A DNA stretch of 64,000 nucleotides, taken from NCBI GenBank assembly GCA_030549335.1, contig CM060198.1:47767353-47831352 (forward strand), given 5' to 3'. A program made the translations under genes and the position numbers. Source of the stretch: Pontederia crassipes (taxonomy: Eukaryota; Streptophyta; Magnoliopsida; Commelinales; Pontederiaceae). Position 1 is the first letter of the stretch. Each line of letters opens with the position of its first letter. This document shows, piece by piece, positions 50,301 to 62,399 of this stretch. Below the pieces are notes generated by a model, which did not search any database, had not been told where the DNA came from, and saw only the letters and a list, made by a program, of their open reading frames with translations.

Positions 50301-53300
50301 TTCTCTGGGGGCATATGGATCTTCTTGCTATTTGGGAGTGTCGTCGTTCGCCCGCTCTCCAAACATGACCAGGCGCTCCATTGTGAGATTGCTGACGGCA
50401 ACCACCGTTGGTTCCTCACAGCCATCTACGGCAGCCCGCAGGAGGCCAGGCGCCAGGCGCTCTGGGATGAGCTCATCTCTTTGAAGGGAAGCGTCCTCTC
50501 CAACCCTTGGGCTCTAATCGGGGATTTCAACTAGTTGGCCGATGCTTCTGAGAAGTCCGGTGGTGGACCTTTCAATCATCGCTCTGCTAGTCATTTTTTG
50601 TGACGTATTATCTCTCTGTGAGCTCCTCGACTTGGGTAATGTGGGACCACGGTTCACCTGGCGGGGTCCGGCGCCGTAGGGCTCCCCTCCCCTCTTCGAG
50701 AGACTTGACTGTGCGGTCTGTAATGCTGCTTGGAGAACTATGTTCGAAGAGGCCCTCGTTCGTACTCTTCCACGCACAACCTTAGACCACCACCCCCTTC
50801 TTCTTAAGCTATCACCGACCACTGTTGGCGCACAGCACAACGCGCCATTTCGCTACCTCGTTGCCTGGCACACTCACTGTGGCTTCAAAGATTTTCTTAA
50901 TTCTGTATGGGAAGCGCATGCACCACTTCTAACCAACCTTGCTCACTTCAAGCATAGAGTGCATGATTGGAATCGCACCACCCACTACAAGAAAAACGCG
51001 GATTACCGACGGTCCGAACCGTCAGTAATCAGCCCGAAAACTGTCGGTAATGCAATTACCGACGATTTTTCAGTCGGAATCGATCCGTCTGAAAAACACT
51101 CATTTGCGACGGTTAAAAAAATTCGTCAAAAATATCGACGGTTCTGACCGTCGGAACAGTCCCCGACGGTTCGAACCGTCAAAATTTTCCGACGGTTGCA
51201 ACCGTCGGAAAAGTCCCCGACGGTTCCAACCGTCGGAAAAGGCCGGCGGTTGCAACCGTCGATATTTCCGACGGTTCCAACCGCCGGAAAAGGCCGGCGG
51301 TTCGAACCGTCGATATTTTCGACGGTTGCAACCGTCGGAAAAGGCCGGCGGTCCGAACCGTCGAAATTTTCGACGGTTGCAACCGCCGGAAAAGGGCGGC
51401 GGTTCGAGCCGTCGCAACTTTTCGACGGTCACAACTGTTGAAACTTTGGACGGTTGTCGCAACCGTCGATCTTTAGACGGTCGCAACTGTCGCAAATAAT
51501 TTTTTAAATATAAAAAAATTAGCGGCCGGATCCGACCGCCTGGCATTCGGATCCGGCCGCTGGAGGCCGGATCCGCCGCCAGGCGTTCGGATCCGGCTGC
51601 TAGAGGCCGGATCCGGCGGCATGGCGGCCGGATCGGCCGCTGGAGGTCGGATCCGACCGCCTGGAGGCCGGATCCGAACGGCCGGCCGGCCGACAGCAGA
51701 GAGAGAGAGAGATGCCGGCGCGGAGCGAGAGAGAGAGATACGCCGGCGCGGGAGAGGGTCGCCGGTGCGGGAGAGGGTCGCCGGCGTCCGGCGTGGGAGG
51801 GTCGCCGGCGTCTGACGCGTGAGGTGCTCGCGGCCGGGAGAGAGAGAGAGAGGAGAGGAGGGAGAGAGAGAGAGGAGTGGAGGGAGGAGGGAGAAAGAGA
51901 AGAGGGAGGAGGAATATATATAAAGAAAAAAAGTGGAAAGAAAGCGGGAAAAGGGAAAAGAAAGCGGGATAACGAAATTTTAATTACCGACAGTTTCGGC
52001 CGTCGAAAACGTAAATATTAAATATTTTTATAATTACTGACCGTTGTGACCGTCGAAAATATATTTAGTTATATATAATATTTATTTTTTATTTTACCGA
52101 CGGTTTGAACCTTCGGTAATCGTTACCGACGGTCAAAACCATCAATAATTGCGACAGTTTGGACCGTCGCTAGTTATATTAATAAAATACTCTTTATACG
52201 ATATTATTATAAATTTACCGACGGTTACGACCTTCGGAAATTGCGACGGATGGATATCCGTCGGAAATATCGACGTTCCTAATCGTCAAAAAATTAAATA
52301 ATTATATAATAAATTATATAATTAGTTTTTTTATTTCCGACGGTCGTGACCGTCGGAAAAATTTAATAATAATATAAAAAAAATACATAATTTAATTTTT
52401 TATTTCCAACGGTCATAACCGTTGGAAAAGTCGTCGGAAATTGCGACGGATGGGTATCCGTAAAAAATATCGACGTTCCTAACCGTCGAAAAATTAAATA
52501 ATAATATAATAAATTATATAATTAATTTTTTTATTTCCGACGGTCGTGACCGTCGAAAAATCTGTCGGAAAAATTTAATAATAATATAAAAATACATAAT
52601 ATAATTTTTTATTTCCGACGGTCATAATCGTCGGAAAAGTTGTCGGAAATTGCGACGGATGGATATCCGTCGAAAATATCGACGTTCCTAACTGTCAAAA
52701 AATTAAATAATAATATAAATTATTTCCGACGGTCATAACCGTCGAAAAATCCGTCGGAAACGGAACCGTCGAAAAATCCGTCGCAAATTGCGACGGATTT
52801 AGAACCGTCGGAAATTATCCGTCGGAAAATCATGATTTTCAACATCAATCGGAGGAAGACGCGACTCCTCGCTAGACTCACAGGCATACAAGTTGCACTA
52901 CAAAATCATTACAGCAGCAACCTTGCCACACTTGAAACCAAGCTTAGAGCTGATCTCGCAACCACACTTGCTCAAGAAGAGCTCCTCTAGTACCAGAAGG
53001 CCAGGTGCGAGTGGATACAAGCTGGGGATCGCAATACTCGTTTCTTTCACACCAAGGCTATCATGCAACGCAGGAGAATCGCCATTCATGCCCTGAAGAA
53101 CTCTGAGGGGCAGTGGATTTCCACTGGCGATGAGCTCCATCATATGGCAGTGGCACATTTTTCTAATATATATAAAGAGCAGCACACAGAACCGTCTGCC
53201 CCACTACCCAATCATTTCCCTACAAATGCCAGGGAGCTGCTCTCTCACCTTTCTGATCGCATCAACCTGGCCGAAGTCAAGCAAGCTCTCTTCTCCATGA

Positions 53301-56300
53301 ATGCCCACAAAGCGCCGGGACCCGATGGCATCCACGCGGCCTTTTATCAGCACAATTGGAGTATCGTCCAGCATGCGGTCTTCAACTATGTTGTCCGTGT
53401 TATTGATGAGGGAGAATCTGTGGCATCACACAATCAAACGTTCATTGCCTTAATCCCCAAATGTGAGAGACCTGAGACACTACACCAATTCAGGCCCATT
53501 AGCCTTTGCAATATCACTTACAAACTTATCACAAAGGTCATCGCTACACGCCTCCAGCAGTACATGCAGAATATTGTTGCGCCATTCCAATCAAGCTTCA
53601 TTCGCGGGCGTAGCATCCACGACAACATTGTTATTGCACAAGAGCTTGTTCATTCCATGAGCCGGATGAAGGGGAGGAAGCAATTCATGTCTCTCAAAAT
53701 TGATTAAGAAAAGGCCTTCGACCGCTTGCGTTGGAACTTTGTCTTGGAAACTCTCCTCTTCGCCGGTGTCTCGCACAATCTGTGTTGCACCATCATGGAT
53801 TGCATATCAACTGCATCTTTGCAGGTGCTCTGGAGTTGAGTTCCAATAACACCCTTTGTATGGAACGGGGAATTAGGCAAGGATGCCCTCTCTCCCCCTA
53901 CCTGTTTGTCCTCTGGTGGAGCGCCTTAGCCATCTAATCCTCGAGGTTGTTGACGATGGCACTTGGGAGCCCATCAAAGTCGGCAGGTCAGGTCCATCCA
54001 TCTCTCACCTCATGTTCGCTGACGACATCTTTCTTTTTGCAGGAGCCTCATCGGAACAGTTGGAAACCGTCCTCCAAGTCCTTGATAGATTTTGCTTGGC
54101 GGCTGGGCAGCATGTCAGCCACACCAAATCATCCATATTCTTTTCCAAAGGCGTTCCGGAGGGGACAAAAGCGAGGATCATCTCCCGCTCCTCATTCCAA
54201 GCTGCCACCTCAATAGGAAAGTACCTAGGTGTGCCAATTATCCACGGACGTGTGAAGAAAGCCTACTTCACTGGCATTGTTGAACGCGTCCGGAGTAGAG
54301 TTGACAGCTGGGCGGCCAGCACCTTATCTCTGGCTGGAAGGATTACACTAGCTCAATCAGTACTACAAGCTATCCCCTCGCATGTCATGCACACCCTTCC
54401 GATCCCCAAATCGATATGCAATGAGATACAAAAGTTTACTAGAGACTTTATATGGGGTCACTCTGCTTCGCATCGGTACGTCCACCTTGTGAACTGGCAC
54501 AACGTCTCTCAGCCAAGAGAGTGCGGGGGCTTCGACATCAGACGACTCTCCACCCTCAATGACGCTCTGATTGGCAAACTCAGATGGGGTGTTGTCTCGA
54601 GGCAAAATATGCTATGGGTGCAGGTGCTCACAGGGAAATATGCTGGACGATTCAGCTCTGGCTGCCAACTTCGTGTGTCCCCCTATGATTCTTGGCAATG
54701 GAGGGCCATCTGCCGAGCCTGGAACCCCCTTGCGAGACTGGCGCGCTGGAAGATTGGCGATGGTGCTACCGTCCTTCTGGGGTGATGCCTGGCTTCCGGA
54801 TGGCGAGGCACTCATAATGAGGGCCACTAATCAGATCCCAGTGCACATAAGGATGCGCAAGACGTGCGACTTCGTTGATGGCCATGGGCGTTGGGATTTC
54901 CACCAACTGCACAATGCTCTATCCCTGCAAGATACTCTCCTTGTTGCCAGCACGATGGCCCCAAACATGTTGTGTGGTGCCGACGTGTTGTACTGGCCGC
55001 TGGAGCCGGATGGGCTCTATAATGTTAAATCAGCCTACAATGCACAGATGCTCGCCCACCTCAACACTAGAAACCAGATGTGGCAACTGATATGGAAGTG
55101 GAGAGGCCCACAAAAAATCAGAACCTTCCTGTGGCTGGTTGGACGTGACCGGATCCTGACCAATGAGCAGCGTCGCCACCGTGGCTTCACCTCCTGGGAC
55201 TGTTGTGAGCGGTGCAACACAAGCGTGGAGACTTCGTTGCATGCGTTACGAGACTATCATTGGGTGGCTCGACTCTGGAGAAGACTCATTCCCCGTGCCC
55301 TGGCACCTTGTTTCTTTAACTGCTCCTTAACTAACTGGATATCTCTTAACCTGCAGGTCAGATTCTCGGGAGAGGAAGACATCGCCTGGCCACTTGTTTT
55401 CGGTGCTGCATGCTGGTCGCTCTGGAATTGGAGGAATAGATACACCTTTGACCAGACGATGCCACCTCCCAACCCTGCATCTGCCATCCTCCAACTTGCG
55501 GCCCAGTTCAACCTCGCACATCAATTCCAGCTTGTGCACGCCCCTCCCACCCCCTGGATGGCCCCCCCGGAGGGGTGGCTCAAGTGCAACGTGGATGGTG
55601 CGGCTGCATCCTCCGGAATCCGCAGCAGTTGCGGAGGGATCATTCGCGATCACACGGGACAATGGATACGTGGCTTCATGTCTCCCATCGGACTTGCTAC
55701 TGCTATTGTGGCCGAACTTCGCGGACTGCTCATGGGACTACAGGTGCTCTGGGACCTTGGTGCCAGGCATGCTTACATCGAATCCGACTCGCTTTGTGCC
55801 GTGCAACTCTCACTCAACCGCACTTTTGCGGCCCCTCACATCGCTGAGCTTGTGCAAAGCATTCACAGGCTACTGGTGCGCAAATGGAACATCACCGTTC
55901 TCCACGCCAATCGAGAGGCGAACAGGACGGCCGATTGGCTAGCAAGAAAGGCGCTCGACCTTCATTCCGGAGCTGATATGCTGGATTTTCCTTCGGTATC
56001 GCTTGGGGACACCTTGTTTGCTGACATTATCGGGGCTAAGTTACCACATGCTATGTCCTTTTAATTTCTCTATTTAAATTCCTTGTATCTTCCCTGCTCC
56101 CACCGAAAAAAAAACTATTATTTTTTTAAAAAGAAAAAGAGCTTATGTGCATGCAATGTTCAAGCATCCATGAGTACGTAGTTGGTGACAAACTTAATTC
56201 GTGACGCAGAGGAACAGATATGTTAAAAAGGAACAAGAACTCATGTAAGAACTTGTTATATATAATTACATCACCACTGTTTAATAGTCGCACACACTCA

Positions 56301-57248
56301 TATAAGATTCTAGTGGAAACGACTCACTCGACCAATCTTATTCGTAGTAAATATATAGATGTGAAAGATTTATTTTCGAGCTGTGTAAAATTTATTTATT
56401 TTTATTATGCCATATATATTCGTCTTTCAATATTATGTTGCATGTGTCTCCAATTAGATTAATCAACCTCTAGGTATATAATCTTCTACCTATCAGTACT
56501 ATTAACATGGAAAAAAAAACTAGCTAAAATAATACATACAGATAGTACTTCTCCCAACTTTCGATAATTGTTATGCCAATCATTTGTAGTTATTACTTAA
56601 GCTGATTTCTGAACATTGACAGGAAAGTGAGAGAAAAAAAAAACAACAACAACAAGACATCTTAATTTAATTTAATTATACCTCACGGCCAGGATGGAAA
56701 GGGACCTCCGGACCCCCAGTAACTTCGACGGCCACCACTCCAGCAAGCTGCCGTTGATCGGAGAACGAACAGTTTAACAGAAATGAATACAACTCAGGAA
56801 TCGATCGCTAGAGTACGTGCATCATCGATGGAGCAGAGACAGCGTGTAGGCATCAGTCGGAGGCAGTACCTGGTAGAGGTCAGCGTAGGATACTATGGGG
56901 AGCTGCTCCTTGACGGGCTCGATGAGGCGGAGGGCCACGTCAAGAGCGACGTTGGCGGCGCGCGCGAGCTCCGCGGGGTGCCGCATCGTCCCGAACGGCC
57001 CTCCGGTCCGGGTGCTCGAGTCGTAGGTTCCCGCCGAGTGCCACCTGCGCGAAAAGCGACCTCACGTCAAACATCTCCTCGGCATGAAGGAGACCTCGAT
57101 CGAAATGCATATATATATGCGCGGCTTACGCCAAGCGGAGCATGAGGGGCGCGCAGTTCTTCTCCGCGATGATGCCGCGGAGCTTCCTCCTGCACTTCCC
57201 AACGGCCTTCTGGTACTCCTCGCTCACCGCCGGGTACGACTTCGCCAT
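47314..57248 (-). CDS. APX: Cytosolic L-ascorbate peroxidase, intron 3 expanded by a nested LINE; possibly damaged
   Basis: Minus-strand exons: 57248-57130, 57044-56870, 56747-56682, 48424-48376, 48043-47961, 47873-47794, about 47680-47589, 47487-47429 and 47332-47314. The enzyme reduces hydrogen peroxide with ascorbate in the cytosol. Distal haem residues Arg38, Trp41 and His42 (MLRLAWHSAGT), proximal His (LSGAHTL), substrate-site Arg and Trp ([10 protein letters not shown]) and the Asp of PTDKALL are all present. The C-terminus is LSELGFAEDI without a membrane anchor, so the cytosolic class fits. Intron 3 is 8257 bases because of a LINE; intron 4 has a GC donor; intron 5 is 87 bases without stops. 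Exon 7 cannot be joined in frame to exon 6 by any AG I could see, and the usual ELLSGE segment is missing. The gene may therefore be a recent pseudogene, or my exon edge is wrong. Confidence 0.85.
48526..48540. repeat. Target-site duplication of the LINE, left copy
   Basis: AACTACTATTTTTTT here and AACTATTATTTTTTT at 56113-56127 differ at one base and bracket the LINE. Confidence 0.8.
48559..49871 (+). pseudogene. LINE ORF1 (DUF4283, zinc knuckle), frameshifted
   Basis: The first 237 codons carry a nuclear-signal-like basic stretch ([11 protein letters not shown]) and the DUF4283 RNA-binding region ([31 protein letters not shown]). The frame then shifts near 49240 and continues as [11 protein letters not shown]...[28 protein letters not shown]. 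The last third is proline- and alanine-rich. ORF1 proteins coat LINE RNA and escort it back to DNA. Confidence 0.85.
50983..52834. mobile_element. Non-autonomous CACTA element inserted in LINE ORF2
   Basis: The left end is CACTACAAGAAAAACGCGG, a standard CACTA terminus. Nearly the whole 1.85 kb is built from GACGG/CCGTC words, often as palindromes such as CCGACGGTTGCAACCGTCGG. A GGATCCGGCCGC-type block lies at 51520-51690 and a GA-rich block at 51690-51920. LINE coding is clear on both sides, so the insertion site is known to within a few codons. The right end lacks the expected TTCTTGTAGTG and reads GTCGGAAAATCATGATTTTC, so the right tip seems lost or rearranged. No transposase is present. 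Its subterminal words match the element at 9469-10612. Confidence 0.85.
52825..52840. repeat. 16-bp perfect palindrome at the CACTA/LINE junction
   Basis: GAAAATCATGATTTTC is its own reverse complement and spans the right junction. Confidence 0.85.
56113..56127. repeat. Target-site duplication of the LINE, right copy
   Basis: Matches 48526-48540 with one difference and follows the A tail directly. Confidence 0.8.
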
Positions 57249-57286
57249 TGACGCAAAGATCGAAAGCTTTTTAAATGTTTCTCTCT

Positions 57287-57391
<105 letters not shown>

Positions 57392-57404
57392 ACTGCTGAT
57401 GAGG

Positions 57405-57412
57405 TATTTATA
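57405..57412 (-). promoter_or_regulatory. Probable TATA box of the APX gene
   Basis: TATAAATA on the minus strand, about 160 bases before the start codon. Transcription would begin near 57375, inside the GAA tract. Confidence 0.6.
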
Positions 57413-60288
57413 GCTTTTGCACGAGAAGCTTGCAGTAGCCGTAAGCCGCCACGGCCGACGGAAATACTGACGGCCAGGATCCAACGATGAACATTTGGAC
57501 GGCAGAGATTGGGCGATATCGACGTGAGTAACGATTCCAACTTGTTCTTCCAAATGACTTCGTTCCCCCTTTGAACTTTTCTTTTTTTGTGAAACTATAA
57601 AGGGCACGAACGGTATTTTACGTCAGAACACGATAGTGTGTCCAATGGACCGGGAACACGTGGCCCTAGCCGCCGGCAGCTGACGGTAAAGATTGCGCGT
57701 AGGACCATCTGAGCCGTCCAAATCTTACTATTTTGGGTAATGTTACTTTTTTCTTCGACCTGTGAGGCAATCGGTGACATCTTGATCCATCTCAGATGAA
57801 AGTTATTGACGTCATAAATTTTCTTATAATGTATTGACAAAATTAACAATTTATTTAGAGTGGAAGTAATTTATATTATATCGTGTTTAGATCTTTAAGC
57901 GTTTTTTTTAAAAAAAAATTATCAAACACTTAAAATAATGTTTTGATCGGACCAAAACGTTTTTTTTCACCAATTCATTGGAGATAATTTCTTATCATTT
58001 TAGGATACGATACTTTCCTCATAAAATATACGGTAACGGAATGTACGAACAAATCGAATATCTCTATTTAGAACATATTCTCATGTAGTAGCAAAGTTTC
58101 AAAAAAAGAAAAAAAGTTAAGACGTCTAGAGTTTGAAGTATACCTTTTATTTCTAATTTGATTTTTTCTATGTACTACAAAATATTTATTTCGATTAAAA
58201 CTAAGATTCCCGAATTTAAAACAACGGTTTAATTTCTTGTATATTAAACCTATGAGACTTAATTATAAATATATGGTATATATTATAAGCTCAAATACGG
58301 CTTAATATATGTATTAGATCTGGACCTATATAGTACTGAACAATAGGAGCTCGAAATGTAGAAAATATGCTCAAAATGCTTAAACTCGAGGTTATTACGC
58401 ATTTGGGTAGGCCCATTAATCGTGACTACGGTACAAGCCCATCAAAAAACGACTCACTTAGGCCTACTAAAATGATATCAGTAATACCTTTGGAGATGTT
58501 TGTGTGTGTGTGTGTTTTTTTTGTGGCTTCTTTTCTTTTCCCTTTTACGGAAAGTATTAATTAATGTTTTTGGTAAGAAATAAAAATAATCTATTGATCC
58601 AATTAAGAATGCCAAAAATGAACAATATAATATAAAGGTTGAGAGATATCCACGATAATGGACAGACGAGAATGTGTATTTTCGAAAATTAAAGTAATTG
58701 TTATAATAACATGTATAAAAAACTTTTACTATGTGAATTTTCCTTTGCAAATACTCTCTCTCTCTCTCTATATATATATCTATATATATATATATATATT
58801 AGTTTTCGAAATATTTCTATTATTAAAGGCAACAATTTATTTTACTTATAATTGCTTCTTGTTTTTAAAATTAATTTGATAAGACAATTGAATTTTTAGA
58901 TTGGAACAAACTTTATTAAATATGAGTAGGGGTGTTCACCGGCTGGTCGATCTAACGATCCAACCAAAACATGAATAGGTTGGAAAACTATAACCCGAAG
59001 CGACCTGAATTGATGATTCATTTTTTATTTAGTTTAGAGATAAAAATTTTAAAAATAAAAATAAGGCCACAAAAGATAGAAAATTATTAAATAAATAATT
59101 ATTATTTCTATTGTTAAAGTAAAATATATTATTGTATATTAAAAAATCAAGAAAAAGATGAACCTAACCATCCGACCTAAAAAAAACCGAGTGGGTCAAA
59201 TCAAGTTTCCCATCCCGAAAGCACTCAACTCAACACATTCTGGCCCCGGTTTGGTCGATTCGAATCCACCTTGTCGTCGTCGCATGCTATCATAAATTAT
59301 CTCGTCATCAGCTCAGATGTTGCGCTGCTTCATTCTTGCAACCATGTCTCAGACCAAAGGAGCGGTGGATGAGATTTGCTATATCGTTTTATGCTTTTTG
59401 TATTAGTCTTGTTTTTAATATAAATATGTGTCCTGTAATCACTTTAATTTTCAAATTGAACAGAAACTTTTCTCTTTCTTCCTTTCCCCTTTACTTTCCC
59501 TATTTCTTCTTCTTCCCCACCTCCGGCAACATCCATTACAGCAAGCAAGAGCTCTAGCACAAAACTTGACAAAATCTAATTCAAGTCGTGAACACTCTTC
59601 TAATTATCAATTGAAATGATTTATTAAATCATCAAAGCGAGATTCGAGGAACGTGACGTACTATTCCAAAGTAGAATATATTATGGTTTTGTCCCTATAT
59701 TATAAAATATTTATATATTACAAATTACTATTCTTAAAGTTAAAGAATCAAATTATCTTAAAAAGTGATATTAACAATTTATGAGGAAATTAAAGTATAA
59801 TGTCACCCAAAATGCATGCAAGTTATTCCGTGAAATATTTAAGTACAATAAATTTATAAATTTATGATAGTGAAATGACATAAAACAAACGGACATATTA
59901 AAGGGAATCCCTTTTATGCTAATGCAAATTCTTATGGAGTAGTTTTTTATAATGAAGATAATTTGAGTGGAAACAAATGTTTGTTTGAATTATTATTTTT
60001 TAAAATTTGTTTCTTTCAAATACGGATATTGAGTTCGATGCTTTCTTATTGATTGAATAAGATTACAAGGTTATTGTTATCATATTGAGTAGTGATTAAT
60101 CCTTCAGTTCTTGAATTTTAGATAGATTTTTTTGAATATATGTTGACATAGTCACATGTCTAGCTTGACAGTCCAATGATTTGACTAGTTATTAGTGATC
60201 TATATACCAATCATCAAGTCATGATGCTTAATCTTATTAGATTTGGTGGCTGCTTAATAACCTACCTTAATGTGAATATGTCTTGCAG
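57413..60288. other. APX upstream region and AT-rich spacer
   Basis: Contains the distal APX promoter, a short GT run at 58500-58516 and a CT/TA repeat at 58752-58799. A stretch at 58927-59240 begins TAGGGGTGTTCACCGG, a start seen in some hAT-type small elements, but no matching inverse end was found. No gene was recognised. Confidence 0.4.
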
Positions 60289-60531
60289 TGCCGAGCTTTA
60301 CTCAAGTCTATGGCTTTCTCGGAAGTCTGTTTGATCCGGATATCATATGTGGAGTGAATGCTTATTCATGTTATGGTAACTAAGTGACAACTCGAGCGGT
60401 TCTTTATGTTATGGTATCAAGCTCTCCTTTTTATTTATCTTGCAGGTCTTCATATTGATGAAAAATCTTACTGCAAATCTCTGCAGCCCTGACTTGGAGC
60501 ATGTTGTGAGTATGCTGCATTCAAAGTGGTT
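60289..60531 (+). pseudogene. REVEILLE-type (RVE6/RVE8-like) MYB gene fragment, two exons
   Basis: After a TCTTGCAG acceptor, 60289-60375 encodes PSFTQVYGFLGSLFDP and ends at a GTAAC donor. After a second TCTTGCAG, 60445-60531 encodes VFILMKNLTANLCSPDLEHV. These match the conserved C-terminal region of plant LHY/CCA1-like REVEILLE clock transcription factors, normally AQVYGFLGSxFDP and ETVLLLMKNLTxNLxSPDFE. The linking segment (KLKxMDPIDVE) is missing or altered, and no MYB domain exon is visible upstream. I call it a relic left by duplication or capture. Confidence 0.7.
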
Positions 60532-60971
60532 TGTTTTCAATTGAGGGTGAATATGTTTACGAAAGCATTTAGAGAATATGACCAGTTCAAATGTGGAGAA
60601 CAATGATCCAACTGTTAGGAAATCAAATTTTCATTCTTGTACAATCTACTCTGATACTCCATCTGATATCATAGATAATTAAGTTTATCATTCAGTCAGA
60701 TATTTTGAAGAATCAATTCTCGTAACCATTGCCATACCAATTTGTCCATTTAGTGAGCTAAATGCGCGTTAACGTTGAATTCACTGAAGTGACAAGAGTT
60801 TATATATTTGGTATGCGTCCTTAGTAATCCAAATATGATAACGTAAGAAAGAATAAAATCCTGCACAGTGCACACAAAAGAAAGCAAGAAAGAGACTGTC
60901 CATGTCTTCATTGCTGACTTCAACCTTTCAAGTTTCATCCCTACAAGTTGTCGGCAGCCTTATCCTAATTC

Positions 60972-60988
60972 CTTTCTGCCACCACCAC

Positions 60989-61027
<39 letters not shown>

Positions 61028-61028
61028 T
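60972..61028. repeat. (ACC)n(ATC)n microsatellite
   Basis: A few CAC/ACC units followed by about 15 ATC units, directly before the LTR that starts at 61031. Confidence 0.9.
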
Positions 61029-61997
61029 TCTGTAATACTTGGCCCATATGTCACTTATTCAAATATTAAATGCAAAATTCGGATATAAAAAAAAAAAGAG
61101 GGACGTGAGAATCGGTGATTGATTCTCCCTCCCCCACTTCTCTCCCCCAAACTCTCCCCCACTCTCCCCTCACTCCCCTCCTTCTCACAAGAGTGGGCAA
61201 GACTATAAAGAGAAGTGAGAGGGAGCCCTCTGCACTTCTTTGGACTCCCCACACGACCACCTCCTTCTCCCCTGCTTCGTTTCCGACGAACCCCGACGAG
61301 CGGATGAGCGACTGGCGTACCAGCGATCGCACGCACGAGCACAAGGACGATCCAACAAACGAACCTCCTCATAGCGACCTCTCGACACGCACGTAGGACC
61401 GCGACTCCTTCCTCGCCGGACCAGGATGACCGGCGGCAGAGAAATCAACGAACGGCGATCGGAATTCGATTGGAAAAGGTACCGTAGGTGTACAATCCCC
61501 TAGACGAAGAAATGTAGATCAAACATTGTTAATTTCGATTCCATTATGACCTAAAGATACGTATGACTGTTTTTCGTATTCATAGTATTATGATCGGACG
61601 ATCGAAGGTCGGCCGGAAATGGAAAATCCGACCGACGGCTCTGTTCGCGCAGGAAATCGGTCGACCAATTTGTCATATCGGTCGATCGATCTTCGACATC
61701 TGAATCCACAACTCAGCGTCGGTCGACCGATCCGGCGGAAGCCGCCGAGCCCGTTTGCATGGAATCGATCGACCGATTCCACAAGGGGTCGATCGATCCT
61801 GCGACAACGACCGGCCGACCGATTCACGTCGAACGGTCGACCGGATCCTCATTAGAATCGATTTGGCCGAGAGTAGTATCGGTCAACCGGTCCTTCGGGC
61901 GGTCGACCGACTCGGCCTTATCGATCGACCGGTCCACTAGGCCTTAAATGACTCGGCCTTATCGATCGACCGACTCGGCCTTATCGATCGACCGGCC

Positions 61998-62190
61998 TTA
62001 AATGACCTAAATGTCCTTAAGGGCCAGAGCATGTGTTAAATGACCAAAATGCCCTTGAGGGGCCAGAGCATGTGTTAAATGACCAAAATGCCCTTGAAAG
62101 GTCGGAGCATGTGTTAAATTACCAAAATGCCCTTGAGCGGCCAAAGTACATGTGAAATGACTAAATTGCCCTTGAAGGGCCAGAGTCATT
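61998..62190. repeat. Tandem 39-bp units in the Ty3 LTR
   Basis: About five units share TTAAATGACCAAAATGCCCT and GGCCAGAGCATGTG. Starts are near 61998, 62036, 62075, 62114 and 62150. Confidence 0.9.
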
Positions 62191-62399
62191 GTGATGAATC
62201 CTAAATCTCTGGCTGGCCATTGTAGGCCATGTCCAATGTAGTGAAACAAGTAACGGACTTTTCGTCCGCAGGAAGGGGATCAGACTTTACCCCTTCTCTG
62301 AATCATGATTACAAATCCCACCATGGTAAAGAAAATAAGCAAAGCAAAGATCAATGAATGGGATAGTTATGTGTTATTCAAGGTCAAGGTCAAGGCATT

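Larger units (their letters stand above)
50107..56064 (+). pseudogene. LINE ORF2 (endonuclease, reverse transcriptase, RNase H), interrupted
   Basis: Endonuclease codons run from 50107 to about 50980, where a CACTA element splits the frame. Coding resumes at about 52841 ([17 protein letters not shown]) and carries RT motifs, the catalytic FADD box near 54020, a zinc-binding RVT region and RNase H to 56064. The last 497 codons (54571-56064) are a single open frame, and the FADD box is retained. Stops and frame changes elsewhere show it is dead. Confidence 0.88.
48541..56112 (+). mobile_element. Full-length L1-type LINE inserted in APX intron 3
   Basis: The element runs from the left target duplication to a nine-A tail at 56104-56112 and is antisense to the peroxidase gene. 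Without the CACTA insertion it is about 5.7 kb. ORF1 (48559-49871) has a DUF4283 domain and the CCHC knuckle [14 protein letters not shown], with a frameshift near 49240. ORF2 starts at 50107 with an endonuclease ([25 protein letters not shown]), then reverse transcriptase from about 53060 ([37 protein letters not shown]), a zinc-binding RVT segment ([17 protein letters not shown]) and a C-terminal RNase H ([26 protein letters not shown]). In-frame stops occur at about 50193, 50533 and 53706, and frame changes near 50300 and 53740-53890, so it is not active. The near-perfect target duplication indicates a fairly young insertion. Confidence 0.92.

Noticed and set aside
51050-51546. Frames with repeated [11 protein letters not shown]-like units on both strands
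   Set aside because: They are translations of the GACGG/CCGTC palindromes of the CACTA element and appear in every phase, so not a repeat protein.
58927-59240. Possible hAT-type small element starting TAGGGGTGTTCACCGG
   Set aside because: No inverse copy of the start and no 8-bp target duplication were found.
61115-61448. Overlapping Ser/Pro- and Arg-rich frames on both strands
   Set aside because: They lie in the CT-rich part of the Ty3 LTR and show no domain.
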